Shown here one piece after another: positions 37,308-44,549 of a DNA stretch of 64,000 bases. The position numbers and the translations under genes were made by a program. Positions within the stretch are counted from its first letter, which is position 1, and each line of letters opens with the position of its first letter. The notes below the pieces were generated by a model, which saw only the letters and a program-made list of their open reading frames with translations, was not told the origin of the DNA and ran no database searches. Source of the stretch: Desulfobulbus alkaliphilus (lineage in GTDB: Bacteria; Desulfobacterota; Desulfobulbia; Desulfobulbales; Desulfobulbaceae); contig NZ_JAFFQC010000001.1 of the NCBI RefSeq assembly GCF_016918545.1, positions 124,001 to 188,000 on the forward strand, given 5' to 3'.

Positions 37308-38558
37308 TTATTTAAGAGCGCCCCCCCATAAGCTCGACAACGGCGCAGCCCAGATCCCGCCCCCCAAGGGCATCGTCTCGGAGCCGTCGTACAGCAAAAC
37401 GCCCATCTTGAATTGGCTTTTCGCAAGACCGGCCAGCTTCTTGAGCCCACGAAGATCGTTTTCCTTGACGGTGGCGGCAGCTTTCACCTTGATTCCCACC
37501 AGCTGTCCCGCGGCACTCTCAATCACGACATCGACCTCGAACTTGTCCGCATCTCGGTAGTACATTACGTGATAGTCGCCATCTGCCGTGGTCGTGTGTT
37601 TGAGCAGTTCACCATAAACAAAGCTCTCCAGCACGTTACCAAATCGAGTGCGATCTTTATGCGCTTCCTCAGCGTTCAGGTCAAGCAAGGAAGCCAGCAA
37701 TCCAGAATCGACGAACTGCAGTTTTGATGTCTTCACCACACGGTTCAGGCGATTACGTGCCCAGACCTCAATGCGCTTGAGCAGGTACATCTTTTCGAAT
37801 ACACCGACGTAACGCGAGGCGGTTTTGCCGTCCAATCCAACCTGGCCGCCGAGTTGGGTGTAATTGCACATTTGTCCTGCCGTCTGTGCCAGGGCACGTA
37901 GGAATCGCGGTAACTGATCGAGCTTCTCGATACCTGCCACATCGCGGACGTCACGCTGGATCATCGCGTCTATGTATTGACGCGCCCAAGCTACACGGCG
38001 CCTGGCCGACGCACGTAAAATCACTTCGGGATAGCCGCCACGAAGTACACGCTCAATCAGATCGCTTCCCAGTGCGGGCTGATCCACCTTGAGTATCCGA
38101 CCGGCAAAGGCACTATCGATCCAATTTACTGAGCGCGACTCGATTTCGCTCTGCGACAAAGGCAACAACGACAGTGTTTCCATCCGGCCAGCGAGTGAGT
38201 CGGCCACGGTTGGCAATGCCATCAAGTTCGCCGATCCGGTGAGCAGAAAACGGCCAGGCCGCCGGTCCTCGTCCACACTCTTCTTGATGGCCAGTAGTAG
38301 CTGAGGTGCACGCTGTATTTCATCGATCACGGCCCGATCCAGGCTGCGAATCATCCCAACAGGGTCTTCCCGTGCCGACAGCAATATCAGCTCATCATCC
38401 ATGGTCAGGTAGCGCAATCCCTGTTGCTCCGCGATCTGCCGTACCAGCGTTGTCTTACCGGCCTGACGAGGACCTGACAACAACACGACAGGCGTATCCA
38501 GAAGGGCTTCAGCAATGAGCGGTTCGATCCAACGCGGGAAAAGGAATGTCGTGTCCAT
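37308..38558 (-). CDS. AAA+ ATPase with DUF4143 domain (copy 1)
   Basis: 416 residues. Walker A GPRQAGKTTL, Walker B-like AVIDEIQRAPQLL and sensor LLTGSANL are present. The C-terminal half is DUF4143, a domain with a restriction-nuclease-like end (EVDVVIES ... GIKVKAAAT). Such ATPases are common, mobile and of unknown function. ATG 38558 is preferred over a GTG at 38564. It is bounded by an A repeat (37240) and a B repeat (38668). A homologous but clearly different copy is at 39130. Confidence 0.88.
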   Translation of the reverse strand: MDTTFLFPRWIEPLIAEALLDTPVVLLSGPRQAGKTTLVRQIAEQQGLRYLTMDDELILLSAREDPVGMIRSLDRAVIDEIQRAPQLLLAIKKSVDEDRRPGRFLLTGSANLMALPTVADSLAGRMETLSLLPLSQSEIESRSVNWIDSAFAGRILKVDQPALGSDLIERVLRGGYPEVILRASARRRVAWARQYIDAMIQRDVRDVAGIEKLDQLPRFLRALAQTAGQMCNYTQLGGQVGLDGKTASRYVGVFEKMYLLKRIEVWARNRLNRVVKTSKLQFVDSGLLASLLDLNAEEAHKDRTRFGNVLESFVYGELLKHTTTADGDYHVMYYRDADKFEVDVVIESAAGQLVGIKVKAAATVKENDLRGLKKLAGLAKSQFKMGVLLYDGSETMPLGGGIWAAPLSSLWGGALK

Positions 38559-38667
38559 GGGCACATGGTAACGTAAATCATGGAAGATGACAACGTAAAT
38601 GCCGGAGGCTATAGTCGTAAATATAGGAATACGTCAGCGTAAATTTCGGATCAACGGCACGGAAAAA

Positions 38668-38750
38668 ACCAGGGACGCTTCCCTATTTTGTGTGCTTTGG
38701 GAGATTGGCCATTTCTCTCTATGAAAATAGGGGAAGTGTCCCTGATTTTC
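38668..38750 (+). repeat. Repeat B copy 2
   Basis: AGGGACGCTTCCCTATTTTG opens, and GGGGAAGTGTCCCT closes, about 80 bp with a shared interior (TTTGGGAGATTGGCC). It matches copy 3 at 40340 along most of its length. The rest of 38559-39129 has no recognised gene. Confidence 0.85.
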
Positions 38751-39032
38751 TATTGTTCCTGACCCGAAAAAGGAAATCCCACAAGGAACACTTGCATCAA
38801 AAATAAGGCAGTCTGGATTGAGCAAGGGCGATTTTGAAGTGTAATTTCTACCGCCCTACTTCAAACAGTTTCTTACCATATTCCCCTATTTGCATGTCTG
38901 CTGCATTAACTCATTACAACTTTCTGTTGTTGTCCTGGTGCCGGAGCCCCTCGCAATAATCTTTCGGTACTGAGATCTTCATCAATATCCGGTGTTTTTC
39001 CTGCGTGCCAGGGCGTGAATAATTTAACGTAT

Positions 39033-39060
39033 AATCTTGGCATCTTCTAGGCCTGACCCC
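39033..39060 (+). repeat. Repeat A copy 2
   Basis: AATCTTGGCATCTTCTAGGC then CTGACCCC, 70 bp upstream of the second DUF4143 ATPase. It points in the same direction as copies 1 and 3. Confidence 0.85.
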
Positions 39061-39129
39061 ACAAAATAAACAAACGCATGAAATGTAACTACAATTGACA
39101 ATCAATGAAAAAATCGTTATTTTCAGCGG

Positions 39130-40323
39130 ATGATTACTCGAAAACTCAAAGAAAAGTTACTGGAATTAGCCACCTATTATCCAGTTGTCGCAGTGACCGG
39201 CCCCAGGCAGGCAGGCAAAACTACCTTGTGTCGAGCCACCTTTCCGGATAAACCCTATGTCTCGCTCGAATCTCTGGACTTCCGTGATTTTGCCCGTAGC
39301 GACCCACGGGGATTTCTGGCCGAATACCGACAGGGGGCCGTCCTTGACGAAATCCAGCAGGTACCAGAGCTGGTCAGCTATGTACAATCCGAAGTCGACG
39401 AAAACAAGGAGCCTGGCCGCTTTATTCTCACCGGTTCACAGCATTTCGGTGTATCTCAAGTTATTTCTCAATCCCTTGCCGGGCGTTGTGGCGTACTGAA
39501 CCTGTTGCCCCCTGATTTTGACGAACTGCAGGGCTTTTCCGGGGTTCCGGATGAACTTTTTACCCTCATTTGGCAAGGGGCTTACCCAAGGATCTATGAT
39601 CACAATATCCCGGCCCATCAATGGCTGGCCGATTATGTTGCCACCTATGTACAACGTGATGTCCGCCAGGTCATGAATGTTGGCGACTTGCTGACTTTTT
39701 CTACCTTTCTCAAGCTTTGTGCCGGGCGAACGGCGCAGGAGGTAAATTTATCGTCACTGGGGAGCGATGCCGGAGTTTCGCATAATACGGCCAAAGCCTG
39801 GTTATCGATCCTGGAGGCAAGTTATATTATTCACCGGGTACCGGCATGGCATGTCAACATCCGCAAACAAATAGTGAAGGCACCCAAGCTTCATTTCCTG
39901 GATACGGGATTGGCCTGTTATCTGCTGCAAATCAGAGAACCGAGCCAACTCCGGTTGCATCCTTTGCGAGGGGCTATTTTTGAAAGCTGGGTGGTATCGG
40001 AACTCTATAAATCACTGGTCCACCAAGGGGAACAGCCAAATCTGCACCACTATCGTGAAAGCCGTGGATTGGAAATGGATGTGCTGGTGCAGCGAGGCGA
40101 CTGTCTCCATGCCGTTGAGGTCAAGTCCGCGGCGACGGTTGCCTCTGATTTTTTCAGGGGATTTGCACAGATTGCAGAAAGAATCAAGGCAGCCGACCTG
40201 TCCCTTCATCTCGACAACGTGGTAGTTTATGGCGGCGAGTCATCCCAGCAACGTTCAACAGCGCGGTTGCTCAGCTGGCGGGATGTGGGCAAGATTTTAA
40301 AAACCAGGGACACTTCCCAGTAG
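39130..40323 (+). CDS. AAA+ ATPase with DUF4143 domain (copy 2)
   Basis: 397 residues. GPRQAGKTTLC (Walker A), AVLDEIQQVPELV (Walker B-like) and ILTGSQHF (sensor) come first. The DUF4143 C-terminus includes the nuclease-like ESRGLEMDVLVQRG and EVKSAAT, with the D and ExK pattern intact. It is diverged from copy 1 (same architecture, low visible identity), so this is not a recent duplication. It is bounded by repeat A (39033) and repeat B (40340). Confidence 0.88.
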   Translation: MITRKLKEKLLELATYYPVVAVTGPRQAGKTTLCRATFPDKPYVSLESLDFRDFARSDPRGFLAEYRQGAVLDEIQQVPELVSYVQSEVDENKEPGRFILTGSQHFGVSQVISQSLAGRCGVLNLLPPDFDELQGFSGVPDELFTLIWQGAYPRIYDHNIPAHQWLADYVATYVQRDVRQVMNVGDLLTFSTFLKLCAGRTAQEVNLSSLGSDAGVSHNTAKAWLSILEASYIIHRVPAWHVNIRKQIVKAPKLHFLDTGLACYLLQIREPSQLRLHPLRGAIFESWVVSELYKSLVHQGEQPNLHHYRESRGLEMDVLVQRGDCLHAVEVKSAATVASDFFRGFAQIAERIKAADLSLHLDNVVVYGGESSQQRSTARLLSWRDVGKILKTRDTSQ

Positions 40324-40339
40324 TGTCCGGTCAGTAAAA

Positions 40340-40426
40340 AATTAGGGACACTTCCCCTATTTTTGTGAACTGTGGCAGATTGGCACGTACTGCTTCATGA
40401 AAATTGGGGAAGTGTCCCTAATTTTC
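40340..40426 (+). repeat. Repeat B copy 3
   Basis: AATTAGGGACACTTCCCC ... GGGGAAGTGTCCCTAATTTT, 87 bp with the interior TGTGGCAGATTGGC shared with copy 2. An extra half copy (AGGGACACTTCCCAG) overlaps the end of the ATPase gene at 40309-40323, where it encodes the last residues. Confidence 0.88.
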
Positions 40427-40428
40427 CA

Positions 40429-40653
40429 TCACTCTGCACCCCAGCTCATATTGAGTGGTGCAACCAGGTCGTCCGTACTTTCCACCTTCCCTTGGTGCAG
40501 GCAAAAAAGGGACCCGGGAACAGTACGATACGGTTGCAAAATGGACACAGGCACCCCATTTTTGGTAATCACTATGGATTCACCGGTTTTGTTGACCTCA
40601 TCCATATACTGTAAACACTTTGCTTTAAACACAGAGGCTTTGACGATCTGCAT
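40429..40653 (-). CDS. Phd/YefM-type antitoxin (no toxin partner seen)
   Basis: 74 residues beginning MQIVKASVFKAKCLQYMDEV, with VITKNGVPVSILQPY, the Phd/YefM DNA-binding N-domain. Members repress their own operon and neutralise a toxin encoded next to them. The downstream side (minus strand) is repeat B copy 3, and the upstream side has an unrelated toxin-antitoxin pair. The toxin appears lost. The C-terminal half is short. Confidence 0.75.
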   Translation of the reverse strand: MQIVKASVFKAKCLQYMDEVNKTGESIVITKNGVPVSILQPYRTVPGSLFCLHQGKVESTDDLVAPLNMSWGAE

Positions 40654-40730
40654 ACTATGTCCCTTGCTGTGTTGAATGGGCATATAATATAATCGATAAT
40701 CGGCAATAATGGCTTGTTAATCTTCCATCT

Positions 40731-41045
40731 CTAACGTGGAGTTCCATGGTTTTTTCGCCGAACTGCTTTGCTGGCTGTAACATCCTTAAGACCACCAGAG
40801 ACATATTTATGCAACACACTGGAGATGAGTGACTGGTAGGGCAACCCCTCTTCCAAAGCGCGACGTTGCAGCGCTTCAAGGTCACGACTCGAAATCCGGA
40901 TATTGATGCGTTTATCTTTTCTGATCGTTTCCCCTGCTAACCGGGCAAGTTGAGCACGTCGCTCGTCTTTTAATTCTGATGTAAAAGCACCCGCTTCAAA
41001 TGCTTCCAGCAATTCCTGGTCTTCTCGGTTTAATGTGTTACTCAT
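40731..41045 (-). CDS. BrnA/CopG-like antitoxin
   Basis: 104 residues. The C-terminal half has a ribbon-helix-helix pattern (INIRISSRDLEALQRRALEE, then LPYQSLISSVLHKYV). It is encoded just after a BrnT-like toxin with an 8-bp overlap, the usual BrnT-BrnA order. The pair likely autoregulates. Confidence 0.75.
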   Translation of the reverse strand: MSNTLNREDQELLEAFEAGAFTSELKDERRAQLARLAGETIRKDKRINIRISSRDLEALQRRALEEGLPYQSLISSVLHKYVSGGLKDVTASKAVRRKNHGTPR

Positions 41046-41319
41046 TTGGCCCCCTCAAATAATGTTTTGTAGCCTTTCGGCTGGGGATAACGCTTTTTAA
41101 AAAAATTTCGCTTCCATTTTCAACGTAAGCAACGAGCCAGGCATATTCATCAACTTCGACCACGAACATGCGTTGATTTGGATATGTATTAGCATTTGGA
41201 TGAACAAGATCATCGAGTAATTTTCCGGATTGCAGTGCAAATAACACGTCTTCGAAAGATATGCCCCGCTCAGTCATCAAGAGTTGGTTCTTTTCTGCAT
41301 TCCAATTGATCTGTTTCAT
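41038..41319 (-). CDS. BrnT/DUF497-like toxin
   Basis: 93 residues with the BrnT family pattern: INWNAEKNQ near the start, ERGISFEDV, then RMFVVEVDEYAWLVAYVE and a basic SRKATKHY near the end. BrnT toxins are RelE-fold ribonucleases. It is the first gene of the pair with the antitoxin at 40731-41045. Confidence 0.75.
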   Translation of the reverse strand: MKQINWNAEKNQLLMTERGISFEDVLFALQSGKLLDDLVHPNANTYPNQRMFVVEVDEYAWLVAYVENGSEIFLKSVIPSRKATKHYLRGPNE

Positions 41320-41355
41320 TTTTTAAAAATAACGCGTTGTGTGCCTATTGTCATC

Positions 41356-41382
41356 AAAAATTAGGGTCACTTCCCCTATTTT
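41356..41382 (+). repeat. Repeat B half copy 4
   Basis: AAAATTAGGGTCACTTCCCC then TATTTT, one arm only, between the BrnT-like toxin and repeat A copy 3. Confidence 0.75.
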
Positions 41383-41422
41383 CAAAGGGTTTACGTGCGG
41401 GGGCAAGCATACCTTCAATGCA

Positions 41423-41451
41423 CGATCTTGCCATCTTCTAGGCCTGACCCC
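41423..41451 (+). repeat. Repeat A copy 3
   Basis: CGATCTTGCCATCTTCTAGG then CCTGACCCC. It separates the two toxin-antitoxin pairs and lies 24 bp from the 3' end of the HigA-like gene. Confidence 0.85.
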
Positions 41452-41474
41452 AAATATTTGCTAACGCCGGACAG

Positions 41475-41834
41475 CTACCCGGCCGACCGCTTGCGAGCGG
41501 TCCGAGTTGAGCGTTCTTTTGGGCGAGTATCCGGCACCAGTTTGATTTCGAGGTGGCATCCGACAGCATGTGCGTACTTTTTCAGAGTTGTCACGGAAGG
41601 GGCGTGTTTCCCTGCTGCTTCCAGGCGGGACACAGCACTTTTCGTCGTCCCCATCAACTCCGCAACCTCCTCCTGGGTCAAGCCGGCCCTGGCGCGCGCT
41701 GCCAGCAATTCGCGAACCAAGACATACTCCTCCTCGAGTTCTTCATAAGCCTCCTTGAACCCCTTACGTTTCAAAGCTTTTTCGAGAAACGCCTTCTGGT
41801 CGTGGAGAACTGGTTGATATGTAGGTTCAGCCAT
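41475..41834 (-). CDS. HigA-like XRE-family antitoxin
   Basis: 119 residues. A Cro/C1 HTH is clear: LLAARARAGLTQEEVAELMG, then TTKSAVSRLEAAGK. It follows the HigB-like toxin with an 8-bp overlap. As in other HigBA pairs, it would bind the operator upstream of the toxin gene. Confidence 0.82.
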   Translation of the reverse strand: MAEPTYQPVLHDQKAFLEKALKRKGFKEAYEELEEEYVLVRELLAARARAGLTQEEVAELMGTTKSAVSRLEAAGKHAPSVTTLKKYAHAVGCHLEIKLVPDTRPKERSTRTARKRSAG

Positions 41835-42141
41835 TTTGCACCTCTTTCATTCTTTTCCGGGCAATCTTCAGCTCATGCTCGGGGGCCTGATGAGTCTTTT
41901 TCACGAAAGCGTGAAGAATGATCACTTTCTGCCCGACGACAAAGCAATAAAGTGCACGTCCGATTCCTTCGCGACCCCGCAGCCGCAATTCGAAAATTCC
42001 GCCTCCCATGGCGCGCGAGTGCGGCATGCGCAGGCTCGGCCCAAACTCGATCAAAAGTTCAACCAGTCGCGCGTAGTCTGCCAGAATGCCAACAGGCCAG
42101 TTTTCAATCTCATCTCTGACCTTGGGGTGGAAGTATTCCAT
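41827..42141 (-). CDS. HigB/RelE-like toxin (phage Gp49-like family)
   Basis: 104 residues with the Gp49-like pattern: an N-terminal helix (MEYFHPKVRDEIENWP), then MPHSRAMGGGIFELR, then GIGRALYCFVVGQKVIILHAF and a basic helix with KKTHQAPEHELKIARKR. It is the predicted ribosome-dependent mRNA interferase of the pair with the 41475-41834 antitoxin. Confidence 0.83.
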   Translation of the reverse strand: MEYFHPKVRDEIENWPVGILADYARLVELLIEFGPSLRMPHSRAMGGGIFELRLRGREGIGRALYCFVVGQKVIILHAFVKKTHQAPEHELKIARKRMKEVQNG

Positions 42142-42551
42142 CGAGTAGGGAATGGCTAAAAGTTAGCAAATATGATAACAATGGTCAAGGTAGGAAATGG
42201 CGGCTAATCAGACCGACACAGGGCAAGTTTCCTTCGCCCAACGTGCACAGCAAGGGTCAGGTCTTGAAATATCACTTTTTTACCTTTCCTCTCACCACCT
42301 TGCTGACTGTTGTATAATGAATACCGAGACAATCCCCAATTTCTTTTAGGGTTTATATGCCATCTTCTGAAGCGACTAGAAAAAGAAAAAAAGGTTGAGC
42401 AGCATGGCGCAAAACGGTATTCGTACTATACACGTCCAACCTAATTTTATGCACATGTGCTTAAGAAGCTATACACATGTGCATAGGCGTGTGTATGGCA
42501 TGCTTGCCCCCATCAGTGCAATATTGGGGTTTATGATGAGGGCCATGGGTC

Positions 42552-42840
42552 GGTGCCTGTGCCGTCGCCGGCATTGACCAGCCTGCGGTATTAGTTGCTA
42601 GCCAAGCCAAGCCATGGTCGGCCTGCGAAAACGATAAGGAACGGTTGAATGTATTCAACGGCCTCCTCCTCACCGCCAATCTCGACGCTCTTTTTGATCG
42701 AGGGTTGATTACCTTTGGTGCCAACGAAGTGTTGAGATGTTCTTCTTTGCTTTCCCACGGGCAATTAACCGCACTGCAGTTAACGAGTGATTTGGGGTTG
42801 CGCTGGATTGCACAAGAGCATCAGCCATTTCTGACTTGGC
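42552..42840 (+). pseudogene. Remnant of an HNH endonuclease
   Basis: One frame encodes CAVAGIDQPAVLVASQAKPW, then NDKERLNVFNGLLLTANLD and ALFDRGLITF. This is the C-terminal half of a known HNH restriction-like endonuclease family. The N-terminal half is missing, the usual SHIKPW reads SQAKPW (the catalytic His lost), and no start is present. The upstream 42142-42551 shows nothing recognisable. Confidence 0.75.
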
Positions 42841-42843
42841 ATC

Positions 42844-43020
42844 GGGGACATCGTGCTCCACCGTGTCGAAAAACTTCGCCAGGTCGGTATCGACAGCCAC
42901 GAGGTATCCCTCGCGGATGTACTGACGGACCTGGTACACGGCATCGTGGGCCGCAAAGATCTGCACCAGCACCTGGGCTATAGCTTGTTGAATCAGACGG
43001 TCATCAAGCGCCGGGATCTG
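42844..43020 (-). pseudogene. Remnant of a group II intron reverse transcriptase
   Basis: The minus strand encodes IPALDDRLIQQAIAQVL and, after an internal deletion, AHDAVYQVRQYIREG then VDTDLAKFFDTVEHDV. These are RT domains of group II intron proteins. The SYGFRPG segment normally between them is missing, and the YADD region is absent. It abuts the HNH remnant on one side and an IS4-type fragment on the other. Confidence 0.75.
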
Positions 43021-43203
43021 CCGCCGATCCAATTGTGGGCGGTTCTGGCCAGTGAAAAGAATCCGCCTGCCGGTGTCAAACCCCTGGAATGGATGCTGCT
43101 CACCACCGTCCCGGCGCGGACCTTTGCCGATGCCTGCGAGCGCATTGCCTGGTACACCAAACGGTGGGGCATCGAGATCTTTCATCGGACGCTCACCAAG
43201 GGG
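43018..43203 (+). pseudogene. Remnant of an IS4-family transposase
   Basis: The frame reads KPLEWMLLTTVPARTFADAC, then RIAWYTKRWGIEIFHRTLTKG. This is the C-terminal DDE region of IS4-type transposases (Y-x2-RWxIE-x-FH). Only about 62 residues remain; no terminal repeats are seen. Repeat A copy 4 follows at once. Confidence 0.75.
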
Positions 43204-43228
43204 GTCAGGCCTAGAAGTTATTAAGATC
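43201..43228 (-). repeat. Repeat A copy 4 (inverted)
   Basis: GGGGTCAGGCCTAGAAGTTA then TTAAGATC on the plus strand, the reverse orientation of copies 1-3. It marks the left edge of the wrecked RAYT copy. Confidence 0.85.
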
Positions 43229-43301
43229 AACCCTTGATGATGCACACGCCTCATGGCAGCAATCCCGCAAGCATCTTCCCGGCTGCTTATGCTTGGCTTA
43301 T

Positions 43302-43515
43302 GCTTGCATCACATCGTCCCGCGCGGCAACGGTGGCCAGGATAAGGAGTACATTTGACAGCGCAACAAAGGGCCAGGGGAGAAATGGCCGTTTCCGGTCG
43401 GGCACTATCTCAGCATGGATGCCCTGACATGGTTGACAACTGAAGATCTTTGCAGGCAATTGGGCGGACAGGCAGGAAAGCTCGACTGGGAAACGCTTGT
43501 TGCATCCAGGATGGT
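43302..43515 (+). pseudogene. Wrecked RAYT transposase copy in tandem with the intact one
   Basis: The sequence around CATCACATCGTCCCGCGCGG matches the N-terminal coding part of the intact gene (about 43618-43660). After a large deletion, CTGACATGGTTGACAACTGA onward matches its central part (about 44027-44125), including GGACAGGCAGGAAA. The frame fuses openly into the intact gene, which makes the latter look 55 codons longer than it is. Confidence 0.8.
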
Positions 43516-43527
43516 AGAGCGACCAAG

Positions 43528-43555
43528 GGGGTCAGGCCTACAAGTTGACAAGATT
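43528..43555 (-). repeat. Repeat A copy 5 (inverted), left flank of the RAYT gene
   Basis: GGGGTCAGGCCTACAAGTTG then ACAAGATT. With copy 6 it brackets the transposase gene in inverted orientation. Confidence 0.9.
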
Positions 43556-43579
43556 ACACATTGCAGGTATAAACACCTC

Positions 43580-44509
43580 ATGGCACGCAAACCTCGCATC
43601 CATCTATCCGGTGGCTTTTATCACATCATCCTGCGCGGCAATGGTGGGCAGGACATTTTTCTTGCCGACGCCGATCGCTGCCGGTTGTTACTGCTCCTGC
43701 AGGAAGGCACCTGCCGGTTCGACTACCGGGTGCACGCCTTCTGCCTCATGACCAACCATCTCCACCTTGTCCTTCAGGCCGGCAACATGCCGTTATCACG
43801 CGGGTTACAGAATCTCTCGTTTCGCTACACCCGCTGGGTCAACCAACGTGAAAAACGGACCGGCCACCTCTTCCAGGGCCGCTACAAAGCCGTGCTTGTT
43901 GACGGTGAGAGCTATTTGCTCGAACTCGTCCGGTACATTCATCTCAATCCGCTACGCGCTGGAATGGTGCGAAGCCCGGACCAGTATCCCTGGACCAGCC
44001 ACCTTGCCTATCTCGGCCTGGACAACCTGCCATGGTTGACAACCGATGAACTCCTCGGACAGTTCGGCAGACAGGCAGGAAAAGCACGCAAGGCTTATGC
44101 TCGCTTCCTCCAGGATGGTTTAGACGAAGCATATCGCAAAGAGTTTCATTGCGGTGGTACCGATCCCCGCATTCTTGGCAGCGACGATTTCGCGGCTACT
44201 GCGCTGGCGGCGGAGTACATGCCGCCTCGGGACGTTTCTCTGCAGCACGTCGAGGCAACAGTTCTCAAGGTCTACGGCATCGACCGTGCGGAGCTGCAAA
44301 GCCCATCGCAACAACGCTATTTGAGCGAGGCCCGTGCCGCCCTCGCATGGCTGGCCCGTGAAGCCGGTGCCGGCAATCTGGAGCAGGTCTCCATCCGAGT
44401 CAATCGTGATCCAGGATCACTCAGTTCAGCGGTTCGGCGCTTATCTGACCGCGCAAAGTCTGACGCCGCGCTCTCCGCCAAACTCGATACACTAATGAAA
44501 ATGGTCTGA
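43580..44509 (+). mobile_element. REP-associated tyrosine transposase (RAYT, IS200-like Y1)
   Basis: 309 residues from ATG 43580 (MARKPRIHLSGGFYHI). The HUH motif is NHLHLVLQ, and the catalytic-Tyr region is GRYKAVLVDGESYLLELVRY; a C-terminal helical HTH follows. RAYTs cut and move short palindromic repeats. The gene is intact and bracketed 24 bp upstream and directly downstream by inverted repeat A copies, its likely substrate. The stop TGA abuts copy 6. Confidence 0.92.
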
Positions 44510-44537
44510 AAACTTGTCGACTTGGAGGCCTGACCCC
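44510..44537 (+). repeat. Repeat A copy 6, right flank of the RAYT gene
   Basis: AAACTTGTCGACTTGGAGGC then CTGACCCC. It is nearly identical to copy 7 at 47251 (same GTCGACTTGGAGG core, differing from copies 1-3), and the two enclose the acyltransferase pair as direct repeats. Confidence 0.9.
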
Positions 44538-44549
44538 ATCCTGCAGAAG

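Noticed and set aside
43415-43579. N-terminal 55-codon extension of the RAYT gene
   Set aside because: It is the remnant of a second RAYT copy plus an A repeat that happen to be in frame.
44514-44549. Earlier start of the acyltransferase-TraB gene
   Set aside because: This stretch is repeat A sequence; homology starts after ATG 44550.
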